64,000 nucleotides of DNA from Microbacteriaceae bacterium (GCA_027487865.1 JAIYCT010000003.1:124001-188000); one strand, 5' to 3'. Positions 17,302 to 29,006 are shown, numbered from the stretch's first letter. The notes: a model not told the origin generated them from the sequence alone. Program-made: numbers and translations.

Positions 17302-17996
17302 CAGCTATTCACCAGAGCCTTCAAAACCGACTGGAAGAACCTAAGTCCATCAACACCTGATCTGGTAGCGATGTCGGTGTCAGGTCCAAAGCCAGCTTCG
17401 GTGGCGTGCTCTGGGTGAGGCATAAGTCCAACCACATTGCCACGCTCATTGGTAAGACCTGCAATGTCATTCATTGAGCCATTTGGGTTTACGTCTAGGT
17501 AGCGGAAGACTACGCGGTTCTCGGCTTCCAGCATCTTTAGGGTCTCAGCACTTGCGATGTAGCCACCCTCTGCGTTTTTGAGCGGAATGGTGATTTCTTC
17601 ATCCTGCTCGAACAGGTTGGTCCAGGCGGTGCTCGTGTTCTCAACCCTGATGCGTTGGTCTCTGCAAATAAAGTGCTGGTGTTCGTTGCGAATCAATCCA
17701 CCTGGTAGCAGGCGAGATTCAACAAGGATCTGGAAGCCATTGCAAATGCCTAGAACAGGTAGTCCTTGGGCAGCAAGTCTTACTACCTCTTGGGTTGCAG
17801 GGGCTTGAGCGGCAATTGCTCCGCAACGTAGGTAGTCACCGTAGGAGAACCCTCCCGGCAGTACTACGGCGTCAACCTTTTTAATGTCGCTGTCTGCGTG
17901 CCAAAGTGGAACCGGTGTTCCACCGGCTAGTCGAATAGCGCGCTGTGCATCCCGGTCATCCAATGTTCCCGGGTACGTGATTACGCCAATCTTCAT
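17301..17996 (-). CDS. purQ: phosphoribosylformylglycinamidine synthase, glutaminase subunit
   Basis: PurQ releases ammonia from glutamine for PurL. The 231-aa protein has the class I amidotransferase triad: nucleophile Cys85 in LGICNGFQ, with His and Glu in [10 protein letters not shown] near residue 195. [17 protein letters not shown] is also diagnostic. It overlaps purS and purL by 1 nt on each side, consistent with fixed stoichiometry of the PurS-Q-L complex. Confidence 0.97.
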   Translation of the reverse strand: MKIGVITYPGTLDDRDAQRAIRLAGGTPVPLWHADSDIKKVDAVVLPGGFSYGDYLRCGAIAAQAPATQEVVRLAAQGLPVLGICNGFQILVESRLLPGGLIRNEHQHFICRDQRIRVENTSTAWTNLFEQDEEITIPLKNAEGGYIASAETLKMLEAENRVVFRYLDVNPNGSMNDIAGLTNERGNVVGLMPHPEHATEAGFGPDTDIATRSGVDGLRFFQSVLKALVNS

Positions 17997-18244
17997 TAGT
18001 CCTCTTTGGTGATTGCAACGACGTCTTCAATGACGTCGTTGGAGAGGAAAGAGGCTGCGACGCTCTTAGCGTCATCTAGGTCTGATTGAGTAATTGGGCG
18101 ATCGAAGTGCAGCTCGATGCGCTTACCAATTCTTACGTTCACGATGTCGTTGTGGCCTGAGCGCTTTAGTGCGTTTGCTACTGCCTTGCCTGGAGGGTCA
18201 AGTAGATCTTGCTTTGGCATGATCTCAACAATGATTTTTGGCAC
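17996..18244 (-). CDS. purS: phosphoribosylformylglycinamidine synthase subunit PurS
   Basis: The 82-aa PurS bridges PurQ and PurL. The sequence fits the family ([30 protein letters not shown], ending in VIEDVVAI). It is first in the purSQL unit. The ORF 18178-18375 on the same strand is a frame shadow. Confidence 0.95.
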   Translation of the reverse strand: MPKIIVEIMPKQDLLDPPGKAVANALKRSGHNDIVNVRIGKRIELHFDRPITQSDLDDAKSVAASFLSNDVIEDVVAITKED

Positions 18245-18365
18245 TTTTCCCCTTCGGTTGGCAGGAGGTCCTGTTTCGGGATGGATATTTGGCTCGCGAC
18301 ACTGCGGAATGTCAATAGTTTACTGGGCTGACAGACGCTTCCGCACAGCCACTCGGGAAGCGAAG

Positions 18366-18374
18366 TTATCCACA
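18366..18374 (+). other. isolated perfect DnaA box
   Basis: TTATCCACA matches the DnaA-box consensus exactly. It stands alone in the 228-nt gap between purS and the toxin-antitoxin module. There is no dnaA/dnaN gene or box cluster, so it is not an origin. It may titrate DnaA or regulate the divergent purS promoter, or be chance. Confidence 0.4.
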
Positions 18375-18436
18375 TTTAGAGCAGCTCAATGACCGCTCAC
18401 CTTGGTCCTTGCTAGCTTTGAAGTTCAAAACTAAAT

Positions 18437-18453
18437 CTAGTCAAAATGACTAG
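18437..18453. promoter_or_regulatory. palindromic operator of toxin-antitoxin module 1
   Basis: CTAGTCA (18437-18443) and TGACTAG (18447-18453) form a perfect 7-bp inverted repeat around AAA. It lies 19 nt before the antitoxin ATG and overlaps a possible -10 (CAAAAT). Phd/YefM-type antitoxins repress their own promoters through such palindromes, so this is the likely autoregulatory site. Confidence 0.65.
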
Positions 18454-18472
18454 TTTGTTGTAGCATTTGAGA

Positions 18473-18733
18473 ATGGCAGGAACAATGAGCGTTACCGAGG
18501 CAAAGGCCGTACTCTCACTTTTGGTTGAGGATGCAATCCGAGGTGAAGAGACAATAATCACAAAGTACGGTAAGCCGGTAGCAAAGATCGTGCCCATTGA
18601 GAAACCAAAAATCATCTTCGGCCTCCTCGAGGGAAAGCTTGAAGGCTGGGATGACGTTGATTTTGACGACAACTCCCACATGGATGAGGCTTGGGATAGC
18701 TGGCGTAAAAAGCTCGAGAGGCTTGGCGAGTGA
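18473..18733 (+). CDS. Phd/YefM-type antitoxin (module 1)
   Basis: This 86-aa protein begins with the antitoxin DNA-binding fold (MSVTEAKAVLSLLVEDAIRGEETIITKYGKPVAKIVP), the standard Phd/YefM pattern. The acidic C-terminus (WDDVDFDDNSHMDEAWDSW) would wrap the toxin. I use ATG 18473; ATG 18485, preceded by CAGGA, is an equally plausible start and the track's TTG 18467 is less likely. The stop overlaps the toxin start by 4 nt (GTGA), so the pair is translationally coupled. A palindrome directly upstream is its likely operator. Confidence 0.88.
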   Translation: MAGTMSVTEAKAVLSLLVEDAIRGEETIITKYGKPVAKIVPIEKPKIIFGLLEGKLEGWDDVDFDDNSHMDEAWDSWRKKLERLGE

Positions 18734-19113
18734 GGCTTCTTCTCGATACCAACGTTTTGACCTGGATACACCAAAAGCCCAATCGCATTGGCAAGGCAAC
18801 TAAATCCAAACTCTCTACCGCTCACACCATTTACTTTTCCCCGCTGAGTGTCTTTGAGTGGTCTCAGAAGGATGACGACCTTCAGGTCAACACCAAGAAA
18901 TTGGTTGAGGCAACTAGGTCTCTGGACTTCTTAGAACTTCCGCTAACCGTTGAAGCAGTTTTGGAAGCGAATCGTTTTGGCTCACTTCGACAAAGTGATC
19001 CATTGGACCTGCTTCTACTTGCCCAGGCAGCATCCGAACGCATGGAGTTTCTCACCTCGGATATGAGGATTTTGAGTTTGGGATTTGATTTTGTTTCGGA
19101 CTCAACGCTTTAG
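18730..19113 (+). CDS. PIN-domain toxin (VapC-like)
   Basis: This 127-aa protein has the PIN ribonuclease layout: LLLDTNVLTWI at the start (Asp6), an internal acidic residue near SVFEWSQ, SDPLDLLLLAQA and SDMRIL toward the end. These acidic residues bind the metal that cleaves RNA. PIN toxins with Phd-like antitoxins are common and usually act on tRNA or rRNA; the target is unknown. Its TAG stop interlocks with the hutG stop on the other strand in the 4-mer TTAG. Confidence 0.9.
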   Translation: MRLLLDTNVLTWIHQKPNRIGKATKSKLSTAHTIYFSPLSVFEWSQKDDDLQVNTKKLVEATRSLDFLELPLTVEAVLEANRFGSLRQSDPLDLLLLAQAASERMEFLTSDMRILSLGFDFVSDSTL

Positions 19114-19988
19114 CGCGAGTTCCTGCTTGAATATCCGGCCACAGTCTCCAGTACCAACAGCGCAGCTAGCCTGACGGTTCGACCATCTTCGCTATCTTTC
19201 GAGGCGTCGATTTCGGTGATATCGATTCCTCGAACTAGCTCATGGCTTGCCAGGATTCTGGTTGCTTGGCGCAACTCAAAAGCAGACAGTCCGCCAGGGG
19301 CTGCTGCCGGGCAGGCAGGAACTACGCTTCGGTCACAAACATCGACATCTAAGTCAACGTGAATCGCGCCTTCGGCGCTACCGGCAACAGTCAGGGCGAT
19401 GTTGCAGGCTTCTTTGATGCCGATCTCGGCAACCATCTCTCTTGAGATAACTGTTATTCCGAGATCGCTTGCTAGCTGGGCGTAGCTTGCGGAGTTTGAG
19501 AAGTCGTTAATGCCAATCTGCACGATTCGCTTTGGGTCCAGGCCGGCTTCGATGAGCCTTCTGACTGGAGAGCCATTAGAAATGCCATCTCTTAGGTCGT
19601 GGTGGGCATCGAGAGTGATTAGTCCTGCCGCTGCTAGGTCATCACCAAAAACACCTAGACCAACCGCATAGGTAATTGAGTTATCGCCTCCAAGGGCAAT
19701 GGTTAGTTTATTGCCTGCTGCCTGGATTGCTTTTGTGGTCTTGGCTTCGTTGTTGTCTGGGTCTTCGATTGCACCTAGGTCCTCGATGCTGAGGCTAGAG
19801 AGGTCTTTACCGGTTGAGTAGCTGTAGGTGCTGTATCGAAGCAGTGCTTCGCGAATCGCTTTTGGAGTCAGGTGAGCATTGGTTGGAGAGATTGAAGTCT
19901 TGGATGCTGGAACGTCTATTAGCCCGATTGGGGAGCTTGCGCTCCCAATAAGGGATGCAGCTCTTGGCCACTTTGCATCTTCAGCCAT
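19110..19988 (-). CDS. hutG: formimidoylglutamase (arginase family)
   Basis: Last enzyme of histidine breakdown: it hydrolyses N-formimidoyl-glutamate to glutamate and formamide. The arginase/ureohydrolase manganese ligands are visible in GGDNS, DAHHDLR and HVDLDVDVCDRS. The start ATG 19988 overlaps the iclR stop by 8 nt (ATGGCTGA); the track's TTG 19997 is less likely. Agmatinase or arginase activity cannot be excluded by sequence alone, but hutU, hutI and hutH next door support HutG. With HutG, no formiminotransferase is needed. Confidence 0.88.
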   Translation of the reverse strand: MAEDAKWPRAASLIGSASSPIGLIDVPASKTSISPTNAHLTPKAIREALLRYSTYSYSTGKDLSSLSIEDLGAIEDPDNNEAKTTKAIQAAGNKLTIALGGDNSITYAVGLGVFGDDLAAAGLITLDAHHDLRDGISNGSPVRRLIEAGLDPKRIVQIGINDFSNSASYAQLASDLGITVISREMVAEIGIKEACNIALTVAGSAEGAIHVDLDVDVCDRSVVPACPAAAPGGLSAFELRQATRILASHELVRGIDITEIDASKDSEDGRTVRLAALLVLETVAGYSSRNSR

Positions 19989-20751
19989 TGTGACCAAACT
20001 TTCTCGATAGATCGTTTGCGGATGCGATTAGCACCTGCGCTAATTGAGACAACTGTAGCTTTTCTAGCTCTCTTGATTGCAAGGTGATTGCCAATCCGGC
20101 GATTGGATGACCTAGGTGATCGACAATGGCAACTCCCACCGAGGCGTATCCCATTGTTACCTCGTCCACCTCTAGGGCAAAGCCCTGATCCTTCTCCTGC
20201 GCTAAGAGCTGCTTTAGCTCAATCAGGCTCTTAGGTCCAAGGTTTGTGCGGGTGGCGAGCTCTCTTCCCCTAAATGAAGCGGAGAGCTGCTTTTGATCTA
20301 GTCGGGCAAGCATTGCTCTGCCCGATGCAGTTAGGTGGGCAGGGAGTCTCACCCCAACATCGGTTACCAGCTTGAGAGACTTAGCCGGACGCTGCTCCAA
20401 AAGGTAAAGCACATCTGAGCCATCTAGCACCCCAAGGTGCCCAACCACCGGAGTTTTTGCGGCGAACTCCGAAACCAATTTTGTAATGACTGGCTTCGCC
20501 AGTCTTTCAAGTGGTTCATGGCGTTGGTATGCACTACCCAGCTCCCAGGCGGCTAGCCCCAGACCCCAGCGCTTTTCCTTTTCGAAGTGGATGGCAAAGC
20601 CTTGGTTTTTGAGCACTTCGAGTAGCTGGTAGCAGGAGGAACGCGGGATTCCGATGCGTTTTGCGAGCCTTGCTGCGGTGGCAGGCTGACCGATATCGGC
20701 CATGGTGCGAAGCAGATTGAGAGTGCGTTCGGCGGCTGGGATTTTGCTCAC
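19981..20751 (-). CDS. IclR-family regulator of the hut cluster
   Basis: This 256-aa protein (GTG start) has an N-terminal winged helix (ERTLNLLRTMADIGQPATAARLAKRIGIPRSSCYQLLEVLKNQGF) and the C-terminal IclR effector domain (LPAHLTASGRAMLARL, FALEVDEVTMGYASVGVAI). It is transcribed with hutG and divergently from hutUIH, so it probably controls both directions, perhaps responding to urocanate or histidine. A TGTCTG-N6-CAGACA palindrome lies just upstream of its start. Confidence 0.9.
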   Translation of the reverse strand: MSKIPAAERTLNLLRTMADIGQPATAARLAKRIGIPRSSCYQLLEVLKNQGFAIHFEKEKRWGLGLAAWELGSAYQRHEPLERLAKPVITKLVSEFAAKTPVVGHLGVLDGSDVLYLLEQRPAKSLKLVTDVGVRLPAHLTASGRAMLARLDQKQLSASFRGRELATRTNLGPKSLIELKQLLAQEKDQGFALEVDEVTMGYASVGVAIVDHLGHPIAGLAITLQSRELEKLQLSQLAQVLIASANDLSRKFGHNG

Positions 20752-20761
20752 TCTAAAAGTA

Positions 20762-20779
20762 TGTCTGAAATACCAGACA
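20762..20779. promoter_or_regulatory. candidate IclR operator in the hut divergent promoter
   Basis: TGTCTG (20762-20767) and CAGACA (20774-20779) form an inverted repeat with a 6-nt spacer, in the 80-nt gap between iclR and hutU. IclR proteins bind short palindromes of this size. Its closeness to the iclR start suggests autorepression and control of hutU. Confidence 0.5.
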
Positions 20780-20831
20780 CATCTTTGTTTTGAACATTGT
20801 TTGTTACCTGAGTTAGTTGTGAACTTTAGTT

Positions 20832-22493
20832 ATGAATGCAATGGCGCGTACTCTCAAGGCAGCAACCGGATCTACTTTGACCGCTCAGGGTTGGCAGCAA
20901 GAGGCAGCAATTCGAATGCTGCACAACAACCTTGACCCTTCGGTGGCCGAACACCCAGAAGAACTAATCGTTTACGGCGGTAACGGTAAGGCCGCTCGAA
21001 ACTGGGAAAGTTTCGATGCTTTGGTAAAGACCCTCACCCACCTCAAGAACGACGAGACCATGCTGGTGCAGTCGGGCAAGCCGGTTGGCGTATTCCAGAC
21101 CCACGAGTGGGCACCTCGCGTATTGCTTGCAAACTCTAATTTGGTTGGCGATTGGGCCAACTGGCCAGAATTCCGCAGGTTAGAAAAGCTTGGCCTCACT
21201 ATGTATGGCCAGATGACTGCTGGTTCTTGGATCTACATCGGAACCCAGGGCATTTTGCAGGGAACCTACGAGACCTTTGCCGCAGTTGCCCAAAAGCGCT
21301 TTGGTGGCACCTTGGCTGGAACCCTTACTTTGACCGGTGGTTGCGGTGGCATGGGTGGAGCTCAGCCTCTTGCCGTCACCATGAATGAGGGCACATGTTT
21401 GATCGTTGACATCGACGAGTCTCGCTTGCGCAAGCGCATCGAGACTCGCTACTTGGACGAGATTGCCGACAGTTTGGATGACGCAATCGAGCGCGTAGTT
21501 CGCTACAAGAACCAGCGCAAGGCAATCTCGGTTGGTGTGGTTGGGAATGCCGCGACCATCTTCGCGGAACTTCTAAAGCGCGATGTGCCAATCGATATCG
21601 TTACCGACCAGACCTCGGCTCACGACCCGATGTATTACATCCCTGAGGGGATTGATCTTGCGGATGCGCGCGACTATGCGCTTGCAAACCCGAAGGACTT
21701 TACTGACCGGGCTAAGGCTTCTATGGCTAAGCACGTTGAGGCGATGGTTGGGTTTATGGCCAAGGGTGCTGAGGTCTTTGACTACGGCAACTCTATTCGC
21801 GATGAGGCTCGTCAGGGTGGATACCAAGACGCCTTCAAGTTCCCGGGCTTTATCCCTGCCTATATCCGCCCACTTTTCTGTGAGGGTAAGGGTCCATTTA
21901 GGTGGGTCGCACTCTCGGGTGACAAGAAAGACATCTACCGCACCGACCAGGCGATTCTGGAGCTGTTCCCAGAGAACGAGCACCTACACCGCTGGATAAA
22001 GATGGCTCAGGAGCGCGTTGAGTTCCAGGGACTGCCTGCTCGTATTTGCTGGCTTGGCTATGGCGAGCGCGACAAGGCTGGCGCGGTCTTCAACGATCTA
22101 GTGAAAAAAGGTGAGGTTTCCGCTCCGATTGTTATCGGTCGCGATCACCTTGACTGCGGCAGCGTGGCGTCGCCATACCGCGAGTCCGAGGCGATGCTCG
22201 ATGGCTCAGACGCCATTGCAGACTGGCCGCTACTAAACGCAATGATCAACATTGCCTCTGGAGCATCCTGGGTTTCCATTCACCACGGTGGTGGTGTTGG
22301 CATGGGTCGCTCTATTCACGCAGGTCAGGTCTCGGTTGCCGATGGCACCGAGTTGGCAGCTCAGAAGTTGCAGCGCGTTTTGACCAATGACCCTGGTATG
22401 GGAGTTATTCGTCACAGCGATGCCGGATACCCAGAAGCCCAGGCAGTTGCTCGCGCCAAGCACGTGCACGTTCCAATGCTGGACACCGAATAG
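20832..22493 (+). CDS. hutU: urocanate hydratase
   Basis: HutU turns urocanate into imidazolonepropionate using tightly bound NAD. The 553-aa length is normal for the family. Visible motifs: [41 protein letters not shown] (about 168-181), [16 protein letters not shown] and [12 protein letters not shown]-like [22 protein letters not shown] 20832 is used; ATG 20841 is possible. The stop overlaps hutI by 1 nt. Confidence 0.97.
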   Translation: MNAMARTLKAATGSTLTAQGWQQEAAIRMLHNNLDPSVAEHPEELIVYGGNGKAARNWESFDALVKTLTHLKNDETMLVQSGKPVGVFQTHEWAPRVLLANSNLVGDWANWPEFRRLEKLGLTMYGQMTAGSWIYIGTQGILQGTYETFAAVAQKRFGGTLAGTLTLTGGCGGMGGAQPLAVTMNEGTCLIVDIDESRLRKRIETRYLDEIADSLDDAIERVVRYKNQRKAISVGVVGNAATIFAELLKRDVPIDIVTDQTSAHDPMYYIPEGIDLADARDYALANPKDFTDRAKASMAKHVEAMVGFMAKGAEVFDYGNSIRDEARQGGYQDAFKFPGFIPAYIRPLFCEGKGPFRWVALSGDKKDIYRTDQAILELFPENEHLHRWIKMAQERVEFQGLPARICWLGYGERDKAGAVFNDLVKKGEVSAPIVIGRDHLDCGSVASPYRESEAMLDGSDAIADWPLLNAMINIASGASWVSIHHGGGVGMGRSIHAGQVSVADGTELAAQKLQRVLTNDPGMGVIRHSDAGYPEAQAVARAKHVHVPMLDTE

Positions 22494-23656
22494 TGACTAC
22501 AACCCTCTTCACCAAAATCGGCTCGCTGGTACTGCCAGCGGCCGAAGTTGGCGTTTTGGAGACAATGTCGAACGCTGCTTTTGTGGTCGAAGATGGGCTA
22601 ATCACCTGGGTAGGGCATGCTGATGCAGCACCAAGCTGTGACTCGGTGGTTGATGTTGCAGGTCTTTGTGTGATTCCTGGCTTTGTTGATAGCCATGCGC
22701 ATTTGATGTTTGCCGGCAGTCGAGAGCAAGAGTTTGAAGCCCGCATGGCAGGTGTTTCTTACTCGGCCGGTGGTATCAAAACCACGGTTGCAAAAACTCG
22801 TGCTGCATCTGATTCAGAGCTGCGCGCCAACGCTCAAAAATTGATCTCCGAGTTTTACCAATCCGGCGTCACGCACTTTGAAATCAAGAGTGGTTACGGG
22901 TTGGATGTTGAAACCGAGGTTCGCTCGCTAAAGATTGCTCGCGAGTTCACCGAAGACACCACTTTTTTGGGTGCTCACGTCGTCCCTGCGGATCAAGACC
23001 CAAATAAATACATCGAGTTAGTCTCGACCACCATGCTGGACGCAGTGCAGCCTTATGCCAAGTGGATAGATGTTTTCTGCGACAGAGGTGCGTTTACTTT
23101 GGCTCAGACCCGCAAGGTTCTAGAAGCAGGCATCGCTAAGGGACTTCTGCCTAGATTGCACGCCAACCAACTGGAAAATCTTGGGGCTATTGCTTTAGCC
23201 GTGGAGCTGGATTGCGCATCGGTTGATCACTGCACGCACCTGAGCGAAAATGACATTGAGCTTTTGGCAGGCAGCAACACCGTTGCGACGCTTTTGCCAG
23301 GTGCTGAGTTCTCAACTAGAAGCACCTACCCAGATGCCAAGAAGCTTTTTGCAGCGGGAGTGACCGTTGCACTTGCCACCGACTGCAACCCGGGCTCTAG
23401 CTTCACGACCTCTATGCCTTTCTGTATTGCGGTTGCGGTGAGAGACATGGGTTTCACTATCGATCAGGCGGTTTGGTCTGCGACCAGAGGCGGCGCTCTA
23501 GCGCTGCGCGATTCATCGCGCGGAACATTGGCGGTTGGTTCGCGTGCGGACTTTGCAGTCCTCGATGCACCAAATCACTTGTTCCTGGCCTATCGCCCAG
23601 GGGTGCAATTAGTTGCGAGCACATACGTTGCTGGCAAAAAGGTTTACGGAAGGTAA
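22493..23656 (+). CDS. hutI: imidazolonepropionase
   Basis: HutI hydrolyses imidazolonepropionate to formimidoyl-glutamate. This 387-aa amidohydrolase-fold protein shows VIPGFVDSHAHLMFAG (metal HxH near residue 67), FEIKSGYGLD, FLGAHVVP, LHANQL, VDHCTH and ATDCNPGSS. The GTG start overlaps the hutU stop by one base, so the two are coupled. hutH follows after 3 nt. Confidence 0.97.
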   Translation: MTTTLFTKIGSLVLPAAEVGVLETMSNAAFVVEDGLITWVGHADAAPSCDSVVDVAGLCVIPGFVDSHAHLMFAGSREQEFEARMAGVSYSAGGIKTTVAKTRAASDSELRANAQKLISEFYQSGVTHFEIKSGYGLDVETEVRSLKIAREFTEDTTFLGAHVVPADQDPNKYIELVSTTMLDAVQPYAKWIDVFCDRGAFTLAQTRKVLEAGIAKGLLPRLHANQLENLGAIALAVELDCASVDHCTHLSENDIELLAGSNTVATLLPGAEFSTRSTYPDAKKLFAAGVTVALATDCNPGSSFTTSMPFCIAVAVRDMGFTIDQAVWSATRGGALALRDSSRGTLAVGSRADFAVLDAPNHLFLAYRPGVQLVASTYVAGKKVYGR

Positions 23657-23659
23657 GTC

Positions 23660-25156
23660 ATGGAAAAAGTAGTTCTCTCCACCTCTGGATTGACCGCAAG
23701 CGATGTGATTGCGGTTGCAAGACACAATGCGCAGATTGAGATCAGTGCCGAGTCGCTGGCAGCCATGGCCGAGACCCGGGAGCACATCGAACGTCTTGCA
23801 GTATCCGAAGAGCCGGTCTACGGCATCTCAACTGGCTTTGGAGCACTTGCCCAGCGTCACATTCCAATGGCGGATCGCGTTCAGTTGCAGAAGTCTTTGA
23901 TTCGCTCCCACGCAGCCGGCATGGGTGAGCCGGTTGAGCGTGAAGTGGTTAGAGCGTTGATGTTTTTGCGTCTAAAGACCATGTGTTCTGGCCAGACCGG
24001 AGTCAGGCCAGTTGTTGCTCAGACTTACGCTCAGATTTTGAATGCCGGCATTACCCCTCGAGTTTTAGAGTTTGGTTCGCTTGGTTGCTCGGGTGATCTT
24101 GCTCCACTGGCTCACTGCGCAATGGTGCTGATGGGCGAGGGAAGGGCCACTGGCAAAGATGGCGTTGAGCGTCCGGTTGCACAGTTGCTCGCAGAAGCGG
24201 GTATTTCCCCGGTTGAGCTTCGCGAAAAAGAAGGACTCGCTCTAATCAATGGCACCGATGGCATGCTCGGCATGCTGCTTCTTGCAATCCACGACCTCGA
24301 TATCCTGTTGGATCAGGCCGACGTAATTGCGGCGATAAGCGTCGAGGGCCAAATGGGAACCGACCAGGTATTCCGCTCAGCCCTGCACGAAGACCTAAGA
24401 CCTCACCCTGGTCAAGCCCAGAGTGCAAGCAACATGTTCAATGCCTTACAGGGCAGCGAAATCGTCGCATCTCACCGTCACGGCGATGGCGTTGTGCAGG
24501 ATGCCTATTCGCTGCGCTGCGCCCCACAGGTCGCCGGAGCAGTGCGTGACACCATCTCACACGCTCGGCTGGTTGCCCATCGCGAACTAGCTGCGATTAT
24601 TGATAACCCAGTTGTGCTAAAAAACGGTGAGGTCACCTCGAACGGCAATTTCCACGGTGCCCCGGTTGCCTATGTCTTGGACTTCTTGGCAATCGCGGTT
24701 GCTGACCTGAGTTCAATTTCTGAGCGTCGCACCGACAGGTTCCTCGATGTCTCCAGAAATCGAAAGCTGCCGGCATTTTTGGCTTTTGATCCAGGTGTGG
24801 ACTCGGGCTTGATGATCGCCCAGTACACCCAGGCTGCACTGGTTAGCGAGAACAAGCGCTTGGCTGTTCCTGCCAGCGTCGATTCGATCCCATCCTCAGC
24901 TATGCAGGAGGACCACGTTTCTATGGGTTGGCATGCGGCGAGAAAGCTTCGCAAGGCAGTCGATAACACTCGTATGGTCCTGGCAATCGAGTTGGTGGCA
25001 GCAGCGCGCGGTGTCGAACTTCGCGCACCACTAAAGCCAGCGCCAGTTACCGGTGAGCTAATTGCGATCCTGAGGGAACAGGTCCCAGGATTTGGCCCAG
25101 ATCGCGATCTAAGTATTGAGCTTGAGGCTGCTAACAAACTTTTGATGCCTCGCTAA
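23660..25156 (+). CDS. hutH: histidine ammonia-lyase
   Basis: HutH removes ammonia from histidine to give urocanate, using an MIO group made from three residues of its own chain. Here the tripeptide is Cys143-Ser-Gly in GSLGCSGDLAPLAH, where Ala-Ser-Gly is the textbook form; the essential Ser-Gly is kept. Other family segments: YGISTGFGALA, LIRSHAAGMG, NGTDGMLGM, NPVVLKNGEVTSNGNFHGAP and QEDHVSMGWHAARKL. At 498 aa it is full length. It ends the hutUIH unit. Confidence 0.96.
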   Translation: MEKVVLSTSGLTASDVIAVARHNAQIEISAESLAAMAETREHIERLAVSEEPVYGISTGFGALAQRHIPMADRVQLQKSLIRSHAAGMGEPVEREVVRALMFLRLKTMCSGQTGVRPVVAQTYAQILNAGITPRVLEFGSLGCSGDLAPLAHCAMVLMGEGRATGKDGVERPVAQLLAEAGISPVELREKEGLALINGTDGMLGMLLLAIHDLDILLDQADVIAAISVEGQMGTDQVFRSALHEDLRPHPGQAQSASNMFNALQGSEIVASHRHGDGVVQDAYSLRCAPQVAGAVRDTISHARLVAHRELAAIIDNPVVLKNGEVTSNGNFHGAPVAYVLDFLAIAVADLSSISERRTDRFLDVSRNRKLPAFLAFDPGVDSGLMIAQYTQAALVSENKRLAVPASVDSIPSSAMQEDHVSMGWHAARKLRKAVDNTRMVLAIELVAAARGVELRAPLKPAPVTGELIAILREQVPGFGPDRDLSIELEAANKLLMPR

Positions 25157-25203
25157 CATCCTTCAAAAAGTCTGAGTTATCAACAGATTTGTTCTGGGCA
25201 AAG

Positions 25204-25222
25204 TGGTATCAACTTGATACCA
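25204..25222. promoter_or_regulatory. palindromic operator of toxin-antitoxin module 2
   Basis: TGGTATCAA (25204-25212), a central C, then TTGATACCA (25214-25222) is a perfect 9-bp inverted repeat, 7 nt before the antitoxin ATG. It overlaps a possible -10 (TACCAT, 25218-25223), which would make the mRNA nearly leaderless. This is the likely site of antitoxin/toxin-complex autorepression. Confidence 0.72.
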
Positions 25223-25229
25223 TTACGTT

Positions 25230-25436
25230 ATGGCTATGACTATTAGATTGACTGAAGCACAGGATGAAGTGCTCACAAACATCGCTGAACAGCTAGGTTG
25301 CTCCAAGCAGCAAGCTGTAATTACCGCCATCGAAGCATTTGATGCGAAAGCCCACAGGCAGAAGCAGCTCAAAGAGATCATGGACATTGTCCTGGTAAGG
25401 GACAAGGAGTTGCTCGATCGCTTGGCTGACGCGTGA
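25230..25436 (+). CDS. small antitoxin of Fic/Doc module (module 2)
   Basis: This 68-aa protein starts TIRLTEAQDEVLTNIAEQLGCSKQQAVITAIEAF, a ribbon-helix-helix-like DNA-binding pattern, followed by a helical charged tail. It overlaps the Doc-like toxin by 4 nt (GTGA). ATG 25230 and 25236 are both possible starts and neither has a clear ribosome-binding site. The pairing with a Doc-type protein and the upstream perfect palindrome support an antitoxin role. Confidence 0.85.
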   Translation: MAMTIRLTEAQDEVLTNIAEQLGCSKQQAVITAIEAFDAKAHRQKQLKEIMDIVLVRDKELLDRLADA

Positions 25437-25800
25437 CGCACTATCTCGAACTTGAGGATGCCCTTCAGCAAATAGCGGTTGCGGGCTTCTATGTGAAAGA
25501 CCTGGGTCTTCTTAACTCGGCACTAGCGAGACCAAAAACCAGGCTATTCGCCGAAGACGCCTACCCAACGCTGGAGCTCAAGGCAGCGGCCATGGTTCAC
25601 TCCATCATTAAAAATCATGCGATGGTTGATGGAAACAAACGCACCTCTTGGTTCATGCTGTCGTCTTTCCTCTACATCAACGGCTATTTCATAGCGATGA
25701 ATGCCGATCAAGGTATGGAATTCACGTTAGGAATTGCAACCGACAAGTTGACACTTGCTGAAGCGGCGGAAATGATCCGCAAACACATGGTAGAAGTCGG

Positions 25801-25804
<4 letters not shown>
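25433..25804 (+). CDS. Doc-family (Fic-fold) toxin
   Basis: This 123-aa protein carries the Fic/Doc active-site motif [12 protein letters not shown] (residues about 62-73), matching the HxFx(D/N)xNKR pattern. The downstream helix ([13 protein letters not shown]) also fits. P1 Doc phosphorylates EF-Tu, and related proteins may do likewise; activity here is inferred. Its TAG stop interlocks with the gcvP stop on the opposite strand (CTAG). Confidence 0.92.
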
Positions 25805-28629
<2,825 letters not shown>

Positions 28630-28632
28630 CTA

Positions 28633-29004
28633 TTACTCCCCGGTTAGCTGGCCGTATTCGGCAGCGGTTAGTAGCTCTGGCAATTGGGTGTACTTGATCT
28701 TGATTAGCCAACCAGCACCGTATGGGTCCTGGTTGATTGCCTCTGGGGCGTTGCCCAGGGCAGAGTTTGACTCGATGACCTCACCGTCCATTGGCGCGTA
28801 TAGCTCGCCCACCGACTTGGTGGACTCGATCTCGCCACAAATCTTCATGTAGCTGGTTGAGCTACCTGGCTTTGGTAGATCGACGTAAACAATTTCACCA
28901 AGCGCATCGGCTGCGTACTGGGTGATGCCCACGGTTGCGACATCGCCGTCTACAAGCACCCACTCGTGCTCTTTGGTGTACTGAAGGTTCTCTGGATTTG
29001 CCAT
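28633..29004 (-). CDS. gcvH: glycine cleavage system H protein
   Basis: The 123-aa lipoyl carrier of the glycine cleavage system. The lipoylated lysine is Lys63 in ESTKSVGELYAP. EHEWV near residue 13 and the DPYGAGWLIKI segment are also typical. It lies between gcvT (2-nt gap) and gcvP. Confidence 0.97.
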   Translation of the reverse strand: MANPENLQYTKEHEWVLVDGDVATVGITQYAADALGEIVYVDLPKPGSSTSYMKICGEIESTKSVGELYAPMDGEVIESNSALGNAPEAINQDPYGAGWLIKIKYTQLPELLTAAEYGQLTGE

Positions 29005-29006
29005 TT

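Noticed and set aside
18245-18472. Replication origin suggested by the DnaA box
   Set aside because: A single box without AT-rich repeats, dnaA or dnaN nearby.
18412-18825. 137-aa minus-strand ORF across toxin-antitoxin module 1
   Set aside because: It is antisense to a well-supported Phd-PIN pair, its translation has no recognisable pattern, and it lacks a start signal.
24670-25137. 155-aa minus-strand ORF inside hutH
   Set aside because: Shadow of hutH: Ser/Arg-rich translation typical of the opposite strand of a GC-biased gene.
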